Source: an uncultured Cellvibrio sp. | GTDB lineage: Bacteria; Pseudomonadota; Gammaproteobacteria; Pseudomonadales; Cellvibrionaceae | Direction: 5' to 3' | Assembly (NCBI GenBank): GCA_946886255.1 | Contig: CAMPIG010000001.1 | Span: forward strand, 1 to 62,029 | Length of the DNA: 62,029 bases | In this document: positions 18,201 to 26,606 of the stretch, piece after piece | How the letters are laid out: every line of letters begins with the position of its first letter | Position numbering within the stretch: position 1 is the first letter of the stretch | Translations under genes and position numbers: made by a program | Notes under the pieces: generated by a model | Databases searched by the model: none | Seen by the model: the letters and a program-made list of their open reading frames with translations, nothing else | What the model was told of the DNA's origin: nothing

Positions 18201-19142
18201 GTGAGTACTTCATCCTTACCGCGTTACACACCTGCTGACGAAACTGTCACTGCCATCCATGCGCGCGCTGTTGAGCCGCTGATGGTCCGTGCATCGCAAT
18301 TCACGGTGACCGTACCACCAGCCAACCATCACGACGCGACTCAACGTCGCTCAACAAAATCCGCCGGCGGAAAAGTGTGGTTGGTAGGAGCCGGTCCTGG
18401 CGATGCAGAGTTGTTAACCATCAAAGCTCTGCGTGCGATAGAAAATGCCGACATTATTTTTTTCGATCAGTTGGTCAGTGCAGACATTCGCGCGCTATTT
18501 CCCGCAGGCACACCGGCGCTGTATGTTGGTAAAGCAAAAAACCAACATAGCATCGCACAGGAAGACTTAAATCAATTATTAGTGGATCAAGCGCAGCTCG
18601 GCTTAACCGTGTGCCGCATTAAAGGTGGCGACCCGTTTGTGTTCGGTCGCGGCGGTGAAGAATTACTGGAGCTGCGTAGAGCTGGCATTGAAGCAGAAGT
18701 GATTCCCGGTATTACCTCAGCCTCGGGTTGCAGCACCTACGCCAATATCCCCTTGACCCATCGCGGCCTCGCCCAAGGCTGCACGTTTGTCACCGCCCAT
18801 GCAGAAAAAACCCTGGACCTGAACTGGTCGGCACTGGCGCAACTGAATCACACGCTGGTGTTTTATATGGGCCTGACGCGTGCCGATGTCATCGCCACAG
18901 AATTACTACACGGCGGCATGGCTGCCAATACACCGGTTGCCATTATTGAAAACGGCTGCCGCACTAATCAGCGCGTAATCATCGGTGCGCTGAGTGAATT
19001 AACAGAATTAGTTGCACGCGAGCACGTGCAATCCCCCGCATTAATTATCGTCGGTCAGGTGGTGAGCCTGGCGGAACAATTACAACCGGACTTTTGGCAA
19101 TCTGTTGCAGCAGAAGCCAACACCCAACGTCTGTTAGCCTGA
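18201..19142 (+). CDS. cobA: uroporphyrinogen-III C-methyltransferase (SUMT, siroheme synthesis)
   Basis: SUMT methylates uroporphyrinogen III with SAM to give precorrin-2, the siroheme precursor needed by NirB. Signatures: VWLVGAGPGDAELLTIKAL, the YVGKAKNQHS segment, RIKGGDPFVFGRGGEE, and PGITSASGCSTYANIPLTHRG. GTG 18201 follows AAAGGG at good spacing. A longer reading from 18069 is rejected since it would begin before the predicted transcription start. The N-terminal ~50 residues before the catalytic domain are poorly conserved. No dehydrogenase/chelatase (CysG N-terminal) domain is present. It lies 16 bases before nirB. Confidence 0.9.
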   Translation: MSTSSLPRYTPADETVTAIHARAVEPLMVRASQFTVTVPPANHHDATQRRSTKSAGGKVWLVGAGPGDAELLTIKALRAIENADIIFFDQLVSADIRALFPAGTPALYVGKAKNQHSIAQEDLNQLLVDQAQLGLTVCRIKGGDPFVFGRGGEELLELRRAGIEAEVIPGITSASGCSTYANIPLTHRGLAQGCTFVTAHAEKTLDLNWSALAQLNHTLVFYMGLTRADVIATELLHGGMAANTPVAIIENGCRTNQRVIIGALSELTELVAREHVQSPALIIVGQVVSLAEQLQPDFWQSVAAEANTQRLLA

Positions 19143-19158
19143 GAGTAGGAGTAAGGTT

Positions 19159-21699
19159 ATGAAAAAACGCATTATTGTTGTCGGCAACGGTATGGTCGGC
19201 CACAAATTTATTGATGGCCTGCTCAACAGCGAGAAAGCCGCTGACTATGAAATCCTCACGTTTTCCGAGGAGCCACGGCTGGCTTATGACCGGGTAAAAC
19301 TCAGTTATTATTTTGCCGGCTCGACCGTGCAGGATTTAATGTTGACTTCCGAAACGGAATACCAGGCGCGCGGCGTGCACTACACCCTGAGCGATAAAGT
19401 AGTCAGCATCGACACCGCCAATAACAGCGTCACTACCGCCAGCGGTCGCATCGAAAGCTACGACAAACTGGTGCTGGCAACGGGTTCCTATCCTTTCGTT
19501 CCTCCCGTACCGGGCAAAGACCAGCCGCACTGTCTGGTGTACCGCACCATTGAAGATCTGGAAGCGATTACTGCATCCGCTGCCGAGAGCAAAGTGGGCG
19601 TTGTCGTCGGCGGTGGCTTGCTCGGGCTGGAAGCGGCCAACGCATTAAAAAATCTCGGCCTGAAAACACACGTGGTGGAATTCGCTCCGCGCTTGATGGC
19701 GGTTCAATTAGACGAAGGCGGCGGTCAACTATTGCGCCGTAAAATTGAAGCGCTCGATGTGTGTGTACATACCGAAAAAAATACCAAGGAAATTGTGCCC
19801 GGGGAAGAATGCCGCTACCGCATGAATTTTGCGGACGGTTCCTTCCTTGAAACCGATATGATTTTGTTCTCTGCCGGTATCCGCCCGCAAGATGAACTCG
19901 CGCGTCAGTTTGGTTTAAGCATCGGCGAGCGCGGCGGCATTGTGATCAACAACAATTGCCAGACCTCCATCGAAAATATTTATGCCATTGGTGAATGTGC
20001 CCTGTGGGACAACCGCATCTTCGGCCTGGTCGCCCCCGGCTATCAGATGGCCAAAGTGGCGGTCGCACATATCACTGGTGGTGCCGACCAATTTGTCGGC
20101 GCTGACATGAGCACCAAATTGAAATTACTCGGTGTGGATGTGGCGAGCATCGGCGATGCCCACGGTCGCACACCGGGTTCACAATCCTACATCTTCAGCG
20201 ATGGCGTAGCAGAAGTTTACAAACGCCTGATCGTCTCCGCCGACGGCAAAAAATTACTCGGCGCCGTATTGGTCGGCGAAGTCGAAGCCTACGGCACGCT
20301 ACAACAGATTTGTGTGAACGGCATGGATTTACCGGACTCGCCGGAACAACTGATTCTGCCAGCGGTAGAAGGTGGCGGCATGGCCATCGGTGTTGATGCA
20401 TTGCCGGAAACTGCGCAAATCTGTTCCTGTTTCGATGTGACCAAAGGCGCTATCTGCTGTTCTGTACAAAATGGTGTAACCACCATGGCCGGCATCAAAG
20501 ATGCCACCAAGGCCTCTACCGGTTGCGGCGGTTGTGCGGCGCTGGTTAAGCAGGTCATGGATTGCGAGCTCACCAAACTCGGTGTGGAAGTGAACAACAA
20601 TCTCTGTGAACACTTTGCCCATACGCGGCAAGAGCTCGCGGATATCGTGCGCGTGAAAAAAATTCGCACTTTTGATGAATTGCTCGACCAACACGGTCAC
20701 GGCCTGGGGTGCGATATTTGTAAACCTGCTGTGGGTTCTATCCTGGCGTCTTACTGGAATGAATATGTGCTCAAGCCGGAACATATCGGCTTGCAGGACA
20801 CCAACGATATCTTCCTCGGCAACATGCAGAAAGACGGCACCTACTCCATCGTCCCGCGCATCGCCGGCGGCGAAATTACACCTGACAAATTAATTGTGCT
20901 CGGTGAAGTGGCTAAAGAATTTAATCTCTACACCAAGATTACCGGCGGCCAGCGTATCGATTTATTCGGCGCACAATTACATCACCTGCCGACCATCTGG
21001 AAAAAACTGATTGACGCCGGTTTTGAAACCGGCCACGCCTATGGCAAAGCCGTGCGCACCGTGAAATCCTGTGTGGGCAGCACCTGGTGTCGTTACGGCG
21101 TGCAGGATAGCGTCGGCATGGCTATCGCTATCGAAAATCGTTACAAGGGTTTACGCGCGCCGCACAAATTAAAATTTGCTGTCTCCGGCTGCACCCGTGA
21201 ATGTGCGGAAGCGCAATCGAAAGACATCGGCGTTATCGCCACAGAAAATGGTTGGAACCTGTATGTGTGCGGTAACGGCGGCATGCGTCCACGTCATGCG
21301 GATTTGTTTGCCACCGACCTTGATGATGACACCTTGATTAAATATATCGACCGCGTATTGATGTTCTACATCCGCACAGCAGATCGCTTACAGCGAACCT
21401 CGGTGTGGCTGGAAAATCTGGAAGGCGGCCTGGCCTACCTGAAAAAAATTGTCATTGAAGACAAACTCGGTATCGCACAAGACCTGGAAGATGAAATGAC
21501 CAGCAATGTCGGAAACTACCAGTGTGAATGGAAAACCACCATTGAAGATCCAAGCAAGCTTAAGCGTTTCAGCCATTTCATCAATTCAAAAGCGATTGAT
21601 GAAAACCTGGCGTATGTGATCGAACGGGATCAACCACGCCCTGCTACCAATGAAGAGCGTGAACAAAAAATCCCGTTGATTGAACTGGTAGAAAATTAA
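19159..21699 (+). CDS. nirB: assimilatory nitrite reductase [NAD(P)H] large subunit
   Basis: NirB reduces nitrite to ammonium with siroheme and a 4Fe-4S cluster. At 846 residues it has full length. Order of domains: FAD/NAD(P)H oxidoreductase (VVGNGMVGHKF; VGVVVGGGLLGLEAA), a BFD-like 2Fe-2S domain near residues 422-465 (CSCFDVTKGAICC, STGCGGCAAL), and nitrite/sulfite reductase repeats with siroheme/cluster cysteines near 637-680 (CVGSTWCRYG, SGCTRECAEAQ). It follows the SUMT gene and precedes nirD. A ribosome site, TAGGAGTAAGG, precedes the ATG. Confidence 0.97.
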   Translation: MKKRIIVVGNGMVGHKFIDGLLNSEKAADYEILTFSEEPRLAYDRVKLSYYFAGSTVQDLMLTSETEYQARGVHYTLSDKVVSIDTANNSVTTASGRIESYDKLVLATGSYPFVPPVPGKDQPHCLVYRTIEDLEAITASAAESKVGVVVGGGLLGLEAANALKNLGLKTHVVEFAPRLMAVQLDEGGGQLLRRKIEALDVCVHTEKNTKEIVPGEECRYRMNFADGSFLETDMILFSAGIRPQDELARQFGLSIGERGGIVINNNCQTSIENIYAIGECALWDNRIFGLVAPGYQMAKVAVAHITGGADQFVGADMSTKLKLLGVDVASIGDAHGRTPGSQSYIFSDGVAEVYKRLIVSADGKKLLGAVLVGEVEAYGTLQQICVNGMDLPDSPEQLILPAVEGGGMAIGVDALPETAQICSCFDVTKGAICCSVQNGVTTMAGIKDATKASTGCGGCAALVKQVMDCELTKLGVEVNNNLCEHFAHTRQELADIVRVKKIRTFDELLDQHGHGLGCDICKPAVGSILASYWNEYVLKPEHIGLQDTNDIFLGNMQKDGTYSIVPRIAGGEITPDKLIVLGEVAKEFNLYTKITGGQRIDLFGAQLHHLPTIWKKLIDAGFETGHAYGKAVRTVKSCVGSTWCRYGVQDSVGMAIAIENRYKGLRAPHKLKFAVSGCTRECAEAQSKDIGVIATENGWNLYVCGNGGMRPRHADLFATDLDDDTLIKYIDRVLMFYIRTADRLQRTSVWLENLEGGLAYLKKIVIEDKLGIAQDLEDEMTSNVGNYQCEWKTTIEDPSKLKRFSHFINSKAIDENLAYVIERDQPRPATNEEREQKIPLIELVEN

Positions 21700-21711
21700 T
21701 CGATACGCATA

Positions 21712-21731
21712 GCTCGCCTCACCGGGCGAGC
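21712..21731 (+). promoter_or_regulatory. intercistronic hairpin between nirB and nirD
   Basis: GCTCGCC and GGCGAGC form a perfect 7-bp stem around a six-base loop, 13 bases after nirB. There is no T run, so it is more likely an mRNA-stabilising or processing hairpin than a terminator. Confidence 0.45.
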
Positions 21732-21768
21732 AAGATATTTCATCAACAATCCATAACGAGAAGCCATT

Positions 21769-22140
21769 ATGAACACCATGACAGCGACTTCCGAAATCAC
21801 CCGTCACGCCCAGGTCTCCGACTGGACCAGCGTGTGCGAAGTCAGCGACCTGACACCGGATACCGGCGTTTGCGCATTGATCAATCAAAAACAAATCGCG
21901 ATTTTTCATTCACGCCGGCTGGATGAATACTTCGCCATCGGTAACTATGATCCTATCGGCGAAGCTAATGTGTTGTCACGCGGCATTATCGGCTCCATCG
22001 GCGACGCCGTGGTAGTCGCCTCACCTTTATACAAACAACATTTCAATTTGCGTACCGGTGAATGCCTGGAAAAGCCGGAACACATCGTACCCACTTATGC
22101 CGTCCGCATTCAGAATGGCCAGGTGCAGGTACACGCGTAA
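21769..22140 (+). CDS. nirD: nitrite reductase small subunit NirD
   Basis: NirD is the 123-residue Rieske-fold partner of NirB; many NirD proteins lack cluster ligands, as here. The pattern CEVSDLTPDTGVCALINQKQ, IAIFHSRRLDEYFAIGNYDP, GSIGDAVVVASPLYKQHFNLRTG and the C-terminal TYAVRIQNGQVQV is diagnostic. It closes the SUMT-nirB-nirD operon. A strong terminator follows 20 bases downstream. Confidence 0.95.
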   Translation: MNTMTATSEITRHAQVSDWTSVCEVSDLTPDTGVCALINQKQIAIFHSRRLDEYFAIGNYDPIGEANVLSRGIIGSIGDAVVVASPLYKQHFNLRTGECLEKPEHIVPTYAVRIQNGQVQVHA

Positions 22141-22159
22141 CCCTTTATCACTCGACCCT

Positions 22160-22185
22160 GCCGCCCTTAAACCGGCGGCTTTTTT
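22160..22185 (+). terminator. Rho-independent terminator of the nitrite operon
   Basis: GCCGCC (22160-22165) pairs with GGCGGC (22174-22179), followed by six T. It ends the SUMT-nirB-nirD transcript. Confidence 0.85.
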
Positions 22186-22546
22186 CCCCGCTTCTTCGAC
22201 GACTGCTTCATGAAGTCGGCCTCTGGGGGCAGCTTTTGCTGCCCCTCTTTTTGCAAGTCCATCACCCGCGCTCTTCATGCCCCCTAAAAATCGCTAAATT
22301 AAAAAAAGACCCACTTAAACGAAGCGAGGAATATCGCCTAAATCGTCAACTGGAGTACAGGGAGTCTTCAAAGACTTACAAATGATGATTGGCATCCTAA
22401 TTGCTTCCGTTCTTTCTATTGGCGGTTTCGAGAATGCGCAGAAATTGTGCATGAGATATAAGCCTCTACTAAACTTGCTATGCCAGTAACTTTTCCGTGC
22501 CACCGATGCCCCGCAACAATAATTCATCTGGGTGAGCTTTGGGTTG
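22186..22546. other. 360-base gap, nothing recognised
   Basis: After the nitrite operon terminator there is a stretch with an A-rich run (around 22300) but no gene, repeat family member or clear promoter that I can support. Confidence 0.5.
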
Positions 22547-23830
22547 ATGAAGACAAACACATATAACGCGCTACGCCTTTTCGCGGGTCTGCTAACCATT
22601 ATTATTGTGGTGGCTCAGCAATATGTGCCGGAAAAACGGATAAAAGTAGTACCTAATAGTAGCTACCCACAATCTCTTTACGGTCCGAGTAATGCAGACC
22701 CGGAGCATCAAGTTCGTTGGATCAATGAGGATGAACATCATTGGGTTTGCACATTTTCCCCCAAGGATGATTATTCCTGCGGCTACTCGGTCAGCATGAG
22801 CATTGATAACGTGAAAGGTCTGAATCTGGAGGCATACGAAGGAATAAACATCAAACTTAACTATAAAGGCGATGCGTCGCGCCTTCGTATTTATATGCGT
22901 AATTACAATCCAGCCTATGCGCGAGGCAATCCCATTCTCTCAGCCAAATTCATTTCAACTATTATTCGCACCGAAGACTTGAGACGAGGTGCGTTTATCA
23001 AACTTTCTGAATTCAGTGTCGGCGAATGGTGGATAAAGGAATACGACATTCCCCGCGAATACGCGGCTCCGGAGTTTTCCAATATCGTCAGCATGGGTTT
23101 CGATTTTATTAGTAACGGTGCGCATGAAGTTAATGTCGAGTCCATTGACCTCACAGGCTCCTGGTTTTTACGGGAATCGCTCTACCTTGGCATCATTATT
23201 TTTTGGATGGCGCTGATCATCTGGGAAGGAATTCATCGTTTCTACATCGTTTATCGCGATTCGCGCATGGCGCAACAGAAAATCGCCAAACTTGAAACGG
23301 ATTATGATTTGCTTGAGCTGGAAAAATCTGAATATGAAGCACTGTCGACGACGGACGTTTTAACCGGTGTATTCAATCGCGCCGGCGTGCAAAAAATTGC
23401 CACTAATGTATTCCAGCAAAATCATGAAGATCGCCATCTCGGTATTCTCCTGTTTGATATCGATAACTTTAAAAATGTAAATGATCACCATGGCCACGAT
23501 TGTGGCGATAAGATATTGAAAGAACTGGCGCAACTTATCTCGCAGAATGTTCGACAAAGGGATGCGTTCGGTCGCTGGGGTGGCGAAGAATTTGTGTTGT
23601 TATGTGTAAAAATCAGTGAAGAACAGATACAAGCACTGGCGGAAAAATTACGAAAATTGGTGGATGAACATCAATTTACCCCCCAACAGGCATCACACAT
23701 AACGGTGAGTGTAGGTGCAACATTAATCACGCAGAACGACAGCTTTGACGCGGCGCTAAAACGCGCGGATCTTGCACTATATGACGCCAAACACCAAGGA
23801 CGGAACCGTGCAGTATTTAAATCTGCCTGA
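22547..23830 (+). CDS. membrane diguanylate cyclase with periplasmic sensor domain
   Basis: GGDEF proteins make cyclic di-GMP from GTP. The C-terminal domain has FDIDNFKNVNDHHGHDCGD and the active site RWGGEEFVLL; the upstream RQRD sits five residues before GGEEF and matches the inhibitory I-site RxxD, so product inhibition is likely. An N-terminal membrane helix (about 8-23) and a second one (LYLGIIIFWMALIIW) flank about 185 periplasmic residues. That region (GLNLEAYEGINIKLNYKGDA; RLRIYMRNYNP) resembles CIA30/CBM11-like beta-sandwiches, suggesting carbohydrate sensing; this is inferred. GTG 22532 is an alternative start. Confidence 0.9.
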   Translation: MKTNTYNALRLFAGLLTIIIVVAQQYVPEKRIKVVPNSSYPQSLYGPSNADPEHQVRWINEDEHHWVCTFSPKDDYSCGYSVSMSIDNVKGLNLEAYEGINIKLNYKGDASRLRIYMRNYNPAYARGNPILSAKFISTIIRTEDLRRGAFIKLSEFSVGEWWIKEYDIPREYAAPEFSNIVSMGFDFISNGAHEVNVESIDLTGSWFLRESLYLGIIIFWMALIIWEGIHRFYIVYRDSRMAQQKIAKLETDYDLLELEKSEYEALSTTDVLTGVFNRAGVQKIATNVFQQNHEDRHLGILLFDIDNFKNVNDHHGHDCGDKILKELAQLISQNVRQRDAFGRWGGEEFVLLCVKISEEQIQALAEKLRKLVDEHQFTPQQASHITVSVGATLITQNDSFDAALKRADLALYDAKHQGRNRAVFKSA

Positions 23831-23983
23831 CACGCTCTTCATAATCGCCCACCCCATCTTGGCCCGAGGTTTGCAGCTCAAATAACCGGTCTTTGGCGAG
23901 CAACTCACTTCATACTTATCGATAACATGCAGGTGCTTGAGATCGCCGAAAAAAATGTCTGTCATTATGGTAAGGCAATCGCT

Positions 23984-24793
23984 ATGGAATTCGTTGCAAC
24001 CGGTAAAAATTTCAAAACTTTGGCAAGAATGGGTTACGGTGCTAGAGGTGCCGTTTATTTAACGATCGGAGGATTGGCATTGTTGACCGCCTTCGGTGAA
24101 GGCGGAGAAACCACTGACAGTAAAGGCGCGCTGATGGAGATCATGCAGCAGCCGTTCGGCACAGTATTGCTGGCGATCCTGATTATTGGTTTGCTTGGCT
24201 ATTCCGCCTGGCGATGTGTTCAGGCGATTAAAGATGCGGACAATCACGGTACCGAGCCAAAAGGTTTAGCGATACGCGCGGGATTGTTTGTCAGTGCAAT
24301 CTCGCATTTATTATTAGCGGGCTGGGCGGCAATGGTGCTAGCCGGTGAAAAAAGAGGTAGCAATTCTTCAGGCGACGGTGGCAGCATGCAAGAAAACGGT
24401 AAAGCCTTTTTGGAAACGGACCCAGGCCAAATCGTGATTGGCATCATCGGTATCATTGTGATTGGCGTCGGCGTTGCGCATATGTACAAAGGTTGGAAAC
24501 GTCGGTTCGAACGCTATATGGACATTCCGGGTAATCAACAACAATGGGCGCGCCCTGTGTGTCAATTTGGTTTGATCGCGCGCGGCGTTGTGTGGTGTAT
24601 CGTTGGTTGGTTTTTGTTGCGCTCGGCCTTCTGGGCGAGCAGTGGCGAAATTAAAGGTATGGCCGAAGCATTGGATACGTTGCGCACTAACGCCTACGGG
24701 CCCTGGTTATTTACGCTTGTCGCTGCGGGCCTGGTTGCGTTCGGTGTTTATAACGTGCTTGAAGCACTGTATCGACGCATTGATCCCCACTGA
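23984..24793 (+). CDS. DUF1206 domain membrane protein
   Basis: The 269-residue protein contains three repeats of paired membrane helices typical of DUF1206; the repeat signature is visible as LARMGYGARGAVYLTIGG, GLAIRAGLFVSAISHLLLA and FGLIARGVVWCIVGWF. Inner-membrane location; function unknown. ATG 23984 follows AAGG and gives the usual short N terminus; a longer reading from 23927 lacks a ribosome site. No operon partner is evident. Confidence 0.85.
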   Translation: MEFVATGKNFKTLARMGYGARGAVYLTIGGLALLTAFGEGGETTDSKGALMEIMQQPFGTVLLAILIIGLLGYSAWRCVQAIKDADNHGTEPKGLAIRAGLFVSAISHLLLAGWAAMVLAGEKRGSNSSGDGGSMQENGKAFLETDPGQIVIGIIGIIVIGVGVAHMYKGWKRRFERYMDIPGNQQQWARPVCQFGLIARGVVWCIVGWFLLRSAFWASSGEIKGMAEALDTLRTNAYGPWLFTLVAAGLVAFGVYNVLEALYRRIDPH

Positions 24794-25054
24794 ACAAGGC
24801 GGGATAGATTCAATAGCATCCGCTAATCTATTCCGTCCCTCATTGTTAATTCCAACAGACTTATGCAAAACCGCATCACCGCTTAGAACAGAATTTCTTG
24901 AAGCCCCGCACAAGAAAAAATTAATGGCGCCTGGTTTATCTCTGACGCCTTGCGGTGGCAATCGTTTCCTCTTACATATCTTCCTGCTTTACCCACCGGA
25001 CGTTCGCTTCTGCCGTGAGGACGTTTTCCTTTCCCGCCACAAAAGGATTCTGTC

Positions 25055-26521
25055 ATGAAAATGTCACAAGGCTCTGTTTACCGCGCGACCTCGCATCTTC
25101 TAATGATTATTACCGCTTCGCTGCTTCTCACGGGGATTTCTTTTACAAACGCTACTTCAGCGGCCCTGCCCTATTGCGCCGATGTATTCGGCAATGGCGT
25201 ACAAACCTTCAACAGAAACAGTTACGTTCATTTTGCTTATAACGCACAAATTGTAAATCCCACATCGTCGCTGATTACAACCGGCAGTATTGAAACGCAT
25301 CCTTTTTCTATCCGTAAAAGTTGTTCGGCGGAAGACTGTGTTGCTACACAAACCAGCATCACCAAACCACAAGATCGACGCAGACTCACCACAACCGCCA
25401 CAACGCAAATCATTATTCCACGAGACAAGAAAATTACCTTAGGCGCAACGGGTGTGACCGAGTTCGGTGAAATCCGCGTGTCTGAATGGGCCACTGGAGT
25501 TTTCTCTTCTAGCAACAATAGTTACATCATTGACCAACTCAGTCTCGGTTATAAAAGTTCATTACGTTTGCCCGCCGGCGAGTATTGGGTACGCAACCTC
25601 CAGATGGATGTCGAAAGCCGTATTGATGTGATGGGCGAAGGTACCGTGAATCTTTATGTGATCAATCCGCTTGTTGTGCCACTGAATGTGAAGATCAATA
25701 CCAACACCAAAAATCCTGCGCAGATGACGATCTACACCTACGATTCCGCAGAGTTTAATGTCGGTAGCCAAACCTATGCGTTCGTGCGAACAAACAACGA
25801 ACTGTTTTTACATCATCGCGCACGCATCACGGGCGGTGTGGCAGCGCATTTGGTTGACATGGGCACCGAGAGCCAAATCGTTTATCACGAGCAAGGTGCA
25901 CAGATGCTGGACTTTACTAACATCTGCCAATCGTCTGGTATTACGCCACCGGTTGATGTCACGCCGCCGGAAATCGTCAGCACGTTTATTGATGAAGATC
26001 CTTCATCAAATCGCGCAACGTTTATCGCGGTCATCAGAGACACGGGTGATAACGCCAGCGGTATCGCCAGCGTCGTGTTGCGCAGCGATACCGAGGAATG
26101 GCCGATGGAAGTTAACGGCGACACTTACACACTCGATGTAACACTGGTTACCGGAGAGAATGTTTTCACTGTGGTAGCACGGGACAATGCCGGCAATGAA
26201 TCCAGCCAGTTCGACCTTAGCCTGTTTTGGTCGGAACCCGAGTTTGTGAACATGACTTATCTCGATTACACCTACGAACCAACGCTACAGGTTTCAGGCG
26301 AAATCCACACTTACTGGCCGTTGGAGGATCTTACTTTCACTATCGCCCATGAACCCGTTCCTCTGATTCCAGTGGAAGAAGGGATCTATCGTTTTGAAAC
26401 AACCCTGGATCTGGACGAAGGCGTTAACCGTTTTTACATCAACATCACGACACCTATTCATGATTTGGAGTACCGGCTCGATACATTTTATGAACAGCCC
26501 GGTTTAGATCCGGAAAAATAG
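25055..26521 (+). CDS. secreted multidomain protein, paralogue A (Ig-like C-terminus)
   Basis: No named family recognised. A signal peptide (hydrophobic core MIITASLLLTGISF, ending about residue 36) is followed by a 250-residue domain with six conserved cysteines or so (LPYCADVF, RKSCSAEDC, NICQSSG) and repetitive beta-strand character (KSSLRLPAGEYWVRNLQMDV, ESRIDVMGEGTVNLYVI). Then come an Ig-like domain introduced by DVTPPEIVSTF with GENVFTVVARDNAGNES, and a further beta-rich region. The next gene is a close paralogue. The start follows AAAGGA at seven bases. It is likely extracellular or cell-surface; adhesin or polymer-binding roles are speculation. Confidence 0.8.
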   Translation: MKMSQGSVYRATSHLLMIITASLLLTGISFTNATSAALPYCADVFGNGVQTFNRNSYVHFAYNAQIVNPTSSLITTGSIETHPFSIRKSCSAEDCVATQTSITKPQDRRRLTTTATTQIIIPRDKKITLGATGVTEFGEIRVSEWATGVFSSSNNSYIIDQLSLGYKSSLRLPAGEYWVRNLQMDVESRIDVMGEGTVNLYVINPLVVPLNVKINTNTKNPAQMTIYTYDSAEFNVGSQTYAFVRTNNELFLHHRARITGGVAAHLVDMGTESQIVYHEQGAQMLDFTNICQSSGITPPVDVTPPEIVSTFIDEDPSSNRATFIAVIRDTGDNASGIASVVLRSDTEEWPMEVNGDTYTLDVTLVTGENVFTVVARDNAGNESSQFDLSLFWSEPEFVNMTYLDYTYEPTLQVSGEIHTYWPLEDLTFTIAHEPVPLIPVEEGIYRFETTLDLDEGVNRFYINITTPIHDLEYRLDTFYEQPGLDPEK

Positions 26522-26540
26522 ACCTGCTTACCCCACTACC

Positions 26541-26570
26541 GATGATGCCCTCTTGGGCATCATCTTTTTT
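26541..26570 (+). terminator. Rho-independent terminator between the tandem paralogues
   Basis: GATGATGCCC (26541-26550), loop TCTT, GGGCATCATC (26555-26564), then six T: a perfect 10-bp stem. It means the second paralogue needs its own promoter or read-through, and it rules out the in-frame TTG start at 26553 inside the hairpin. Confidence 0.93.
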
Positions 26571-26606
26571 AGAAAATTTTCTTCAAAAAAGTTAAAGGAT
26601 TGTCCT

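Noticed and set aside
24588..25058. 156-codon frame overlapping the end of the DUF1206 gene
   Set aside because: A shadow of the DUF1206 frame with no domain resemblance; the following true gene has its own good ribosome site at 25055.
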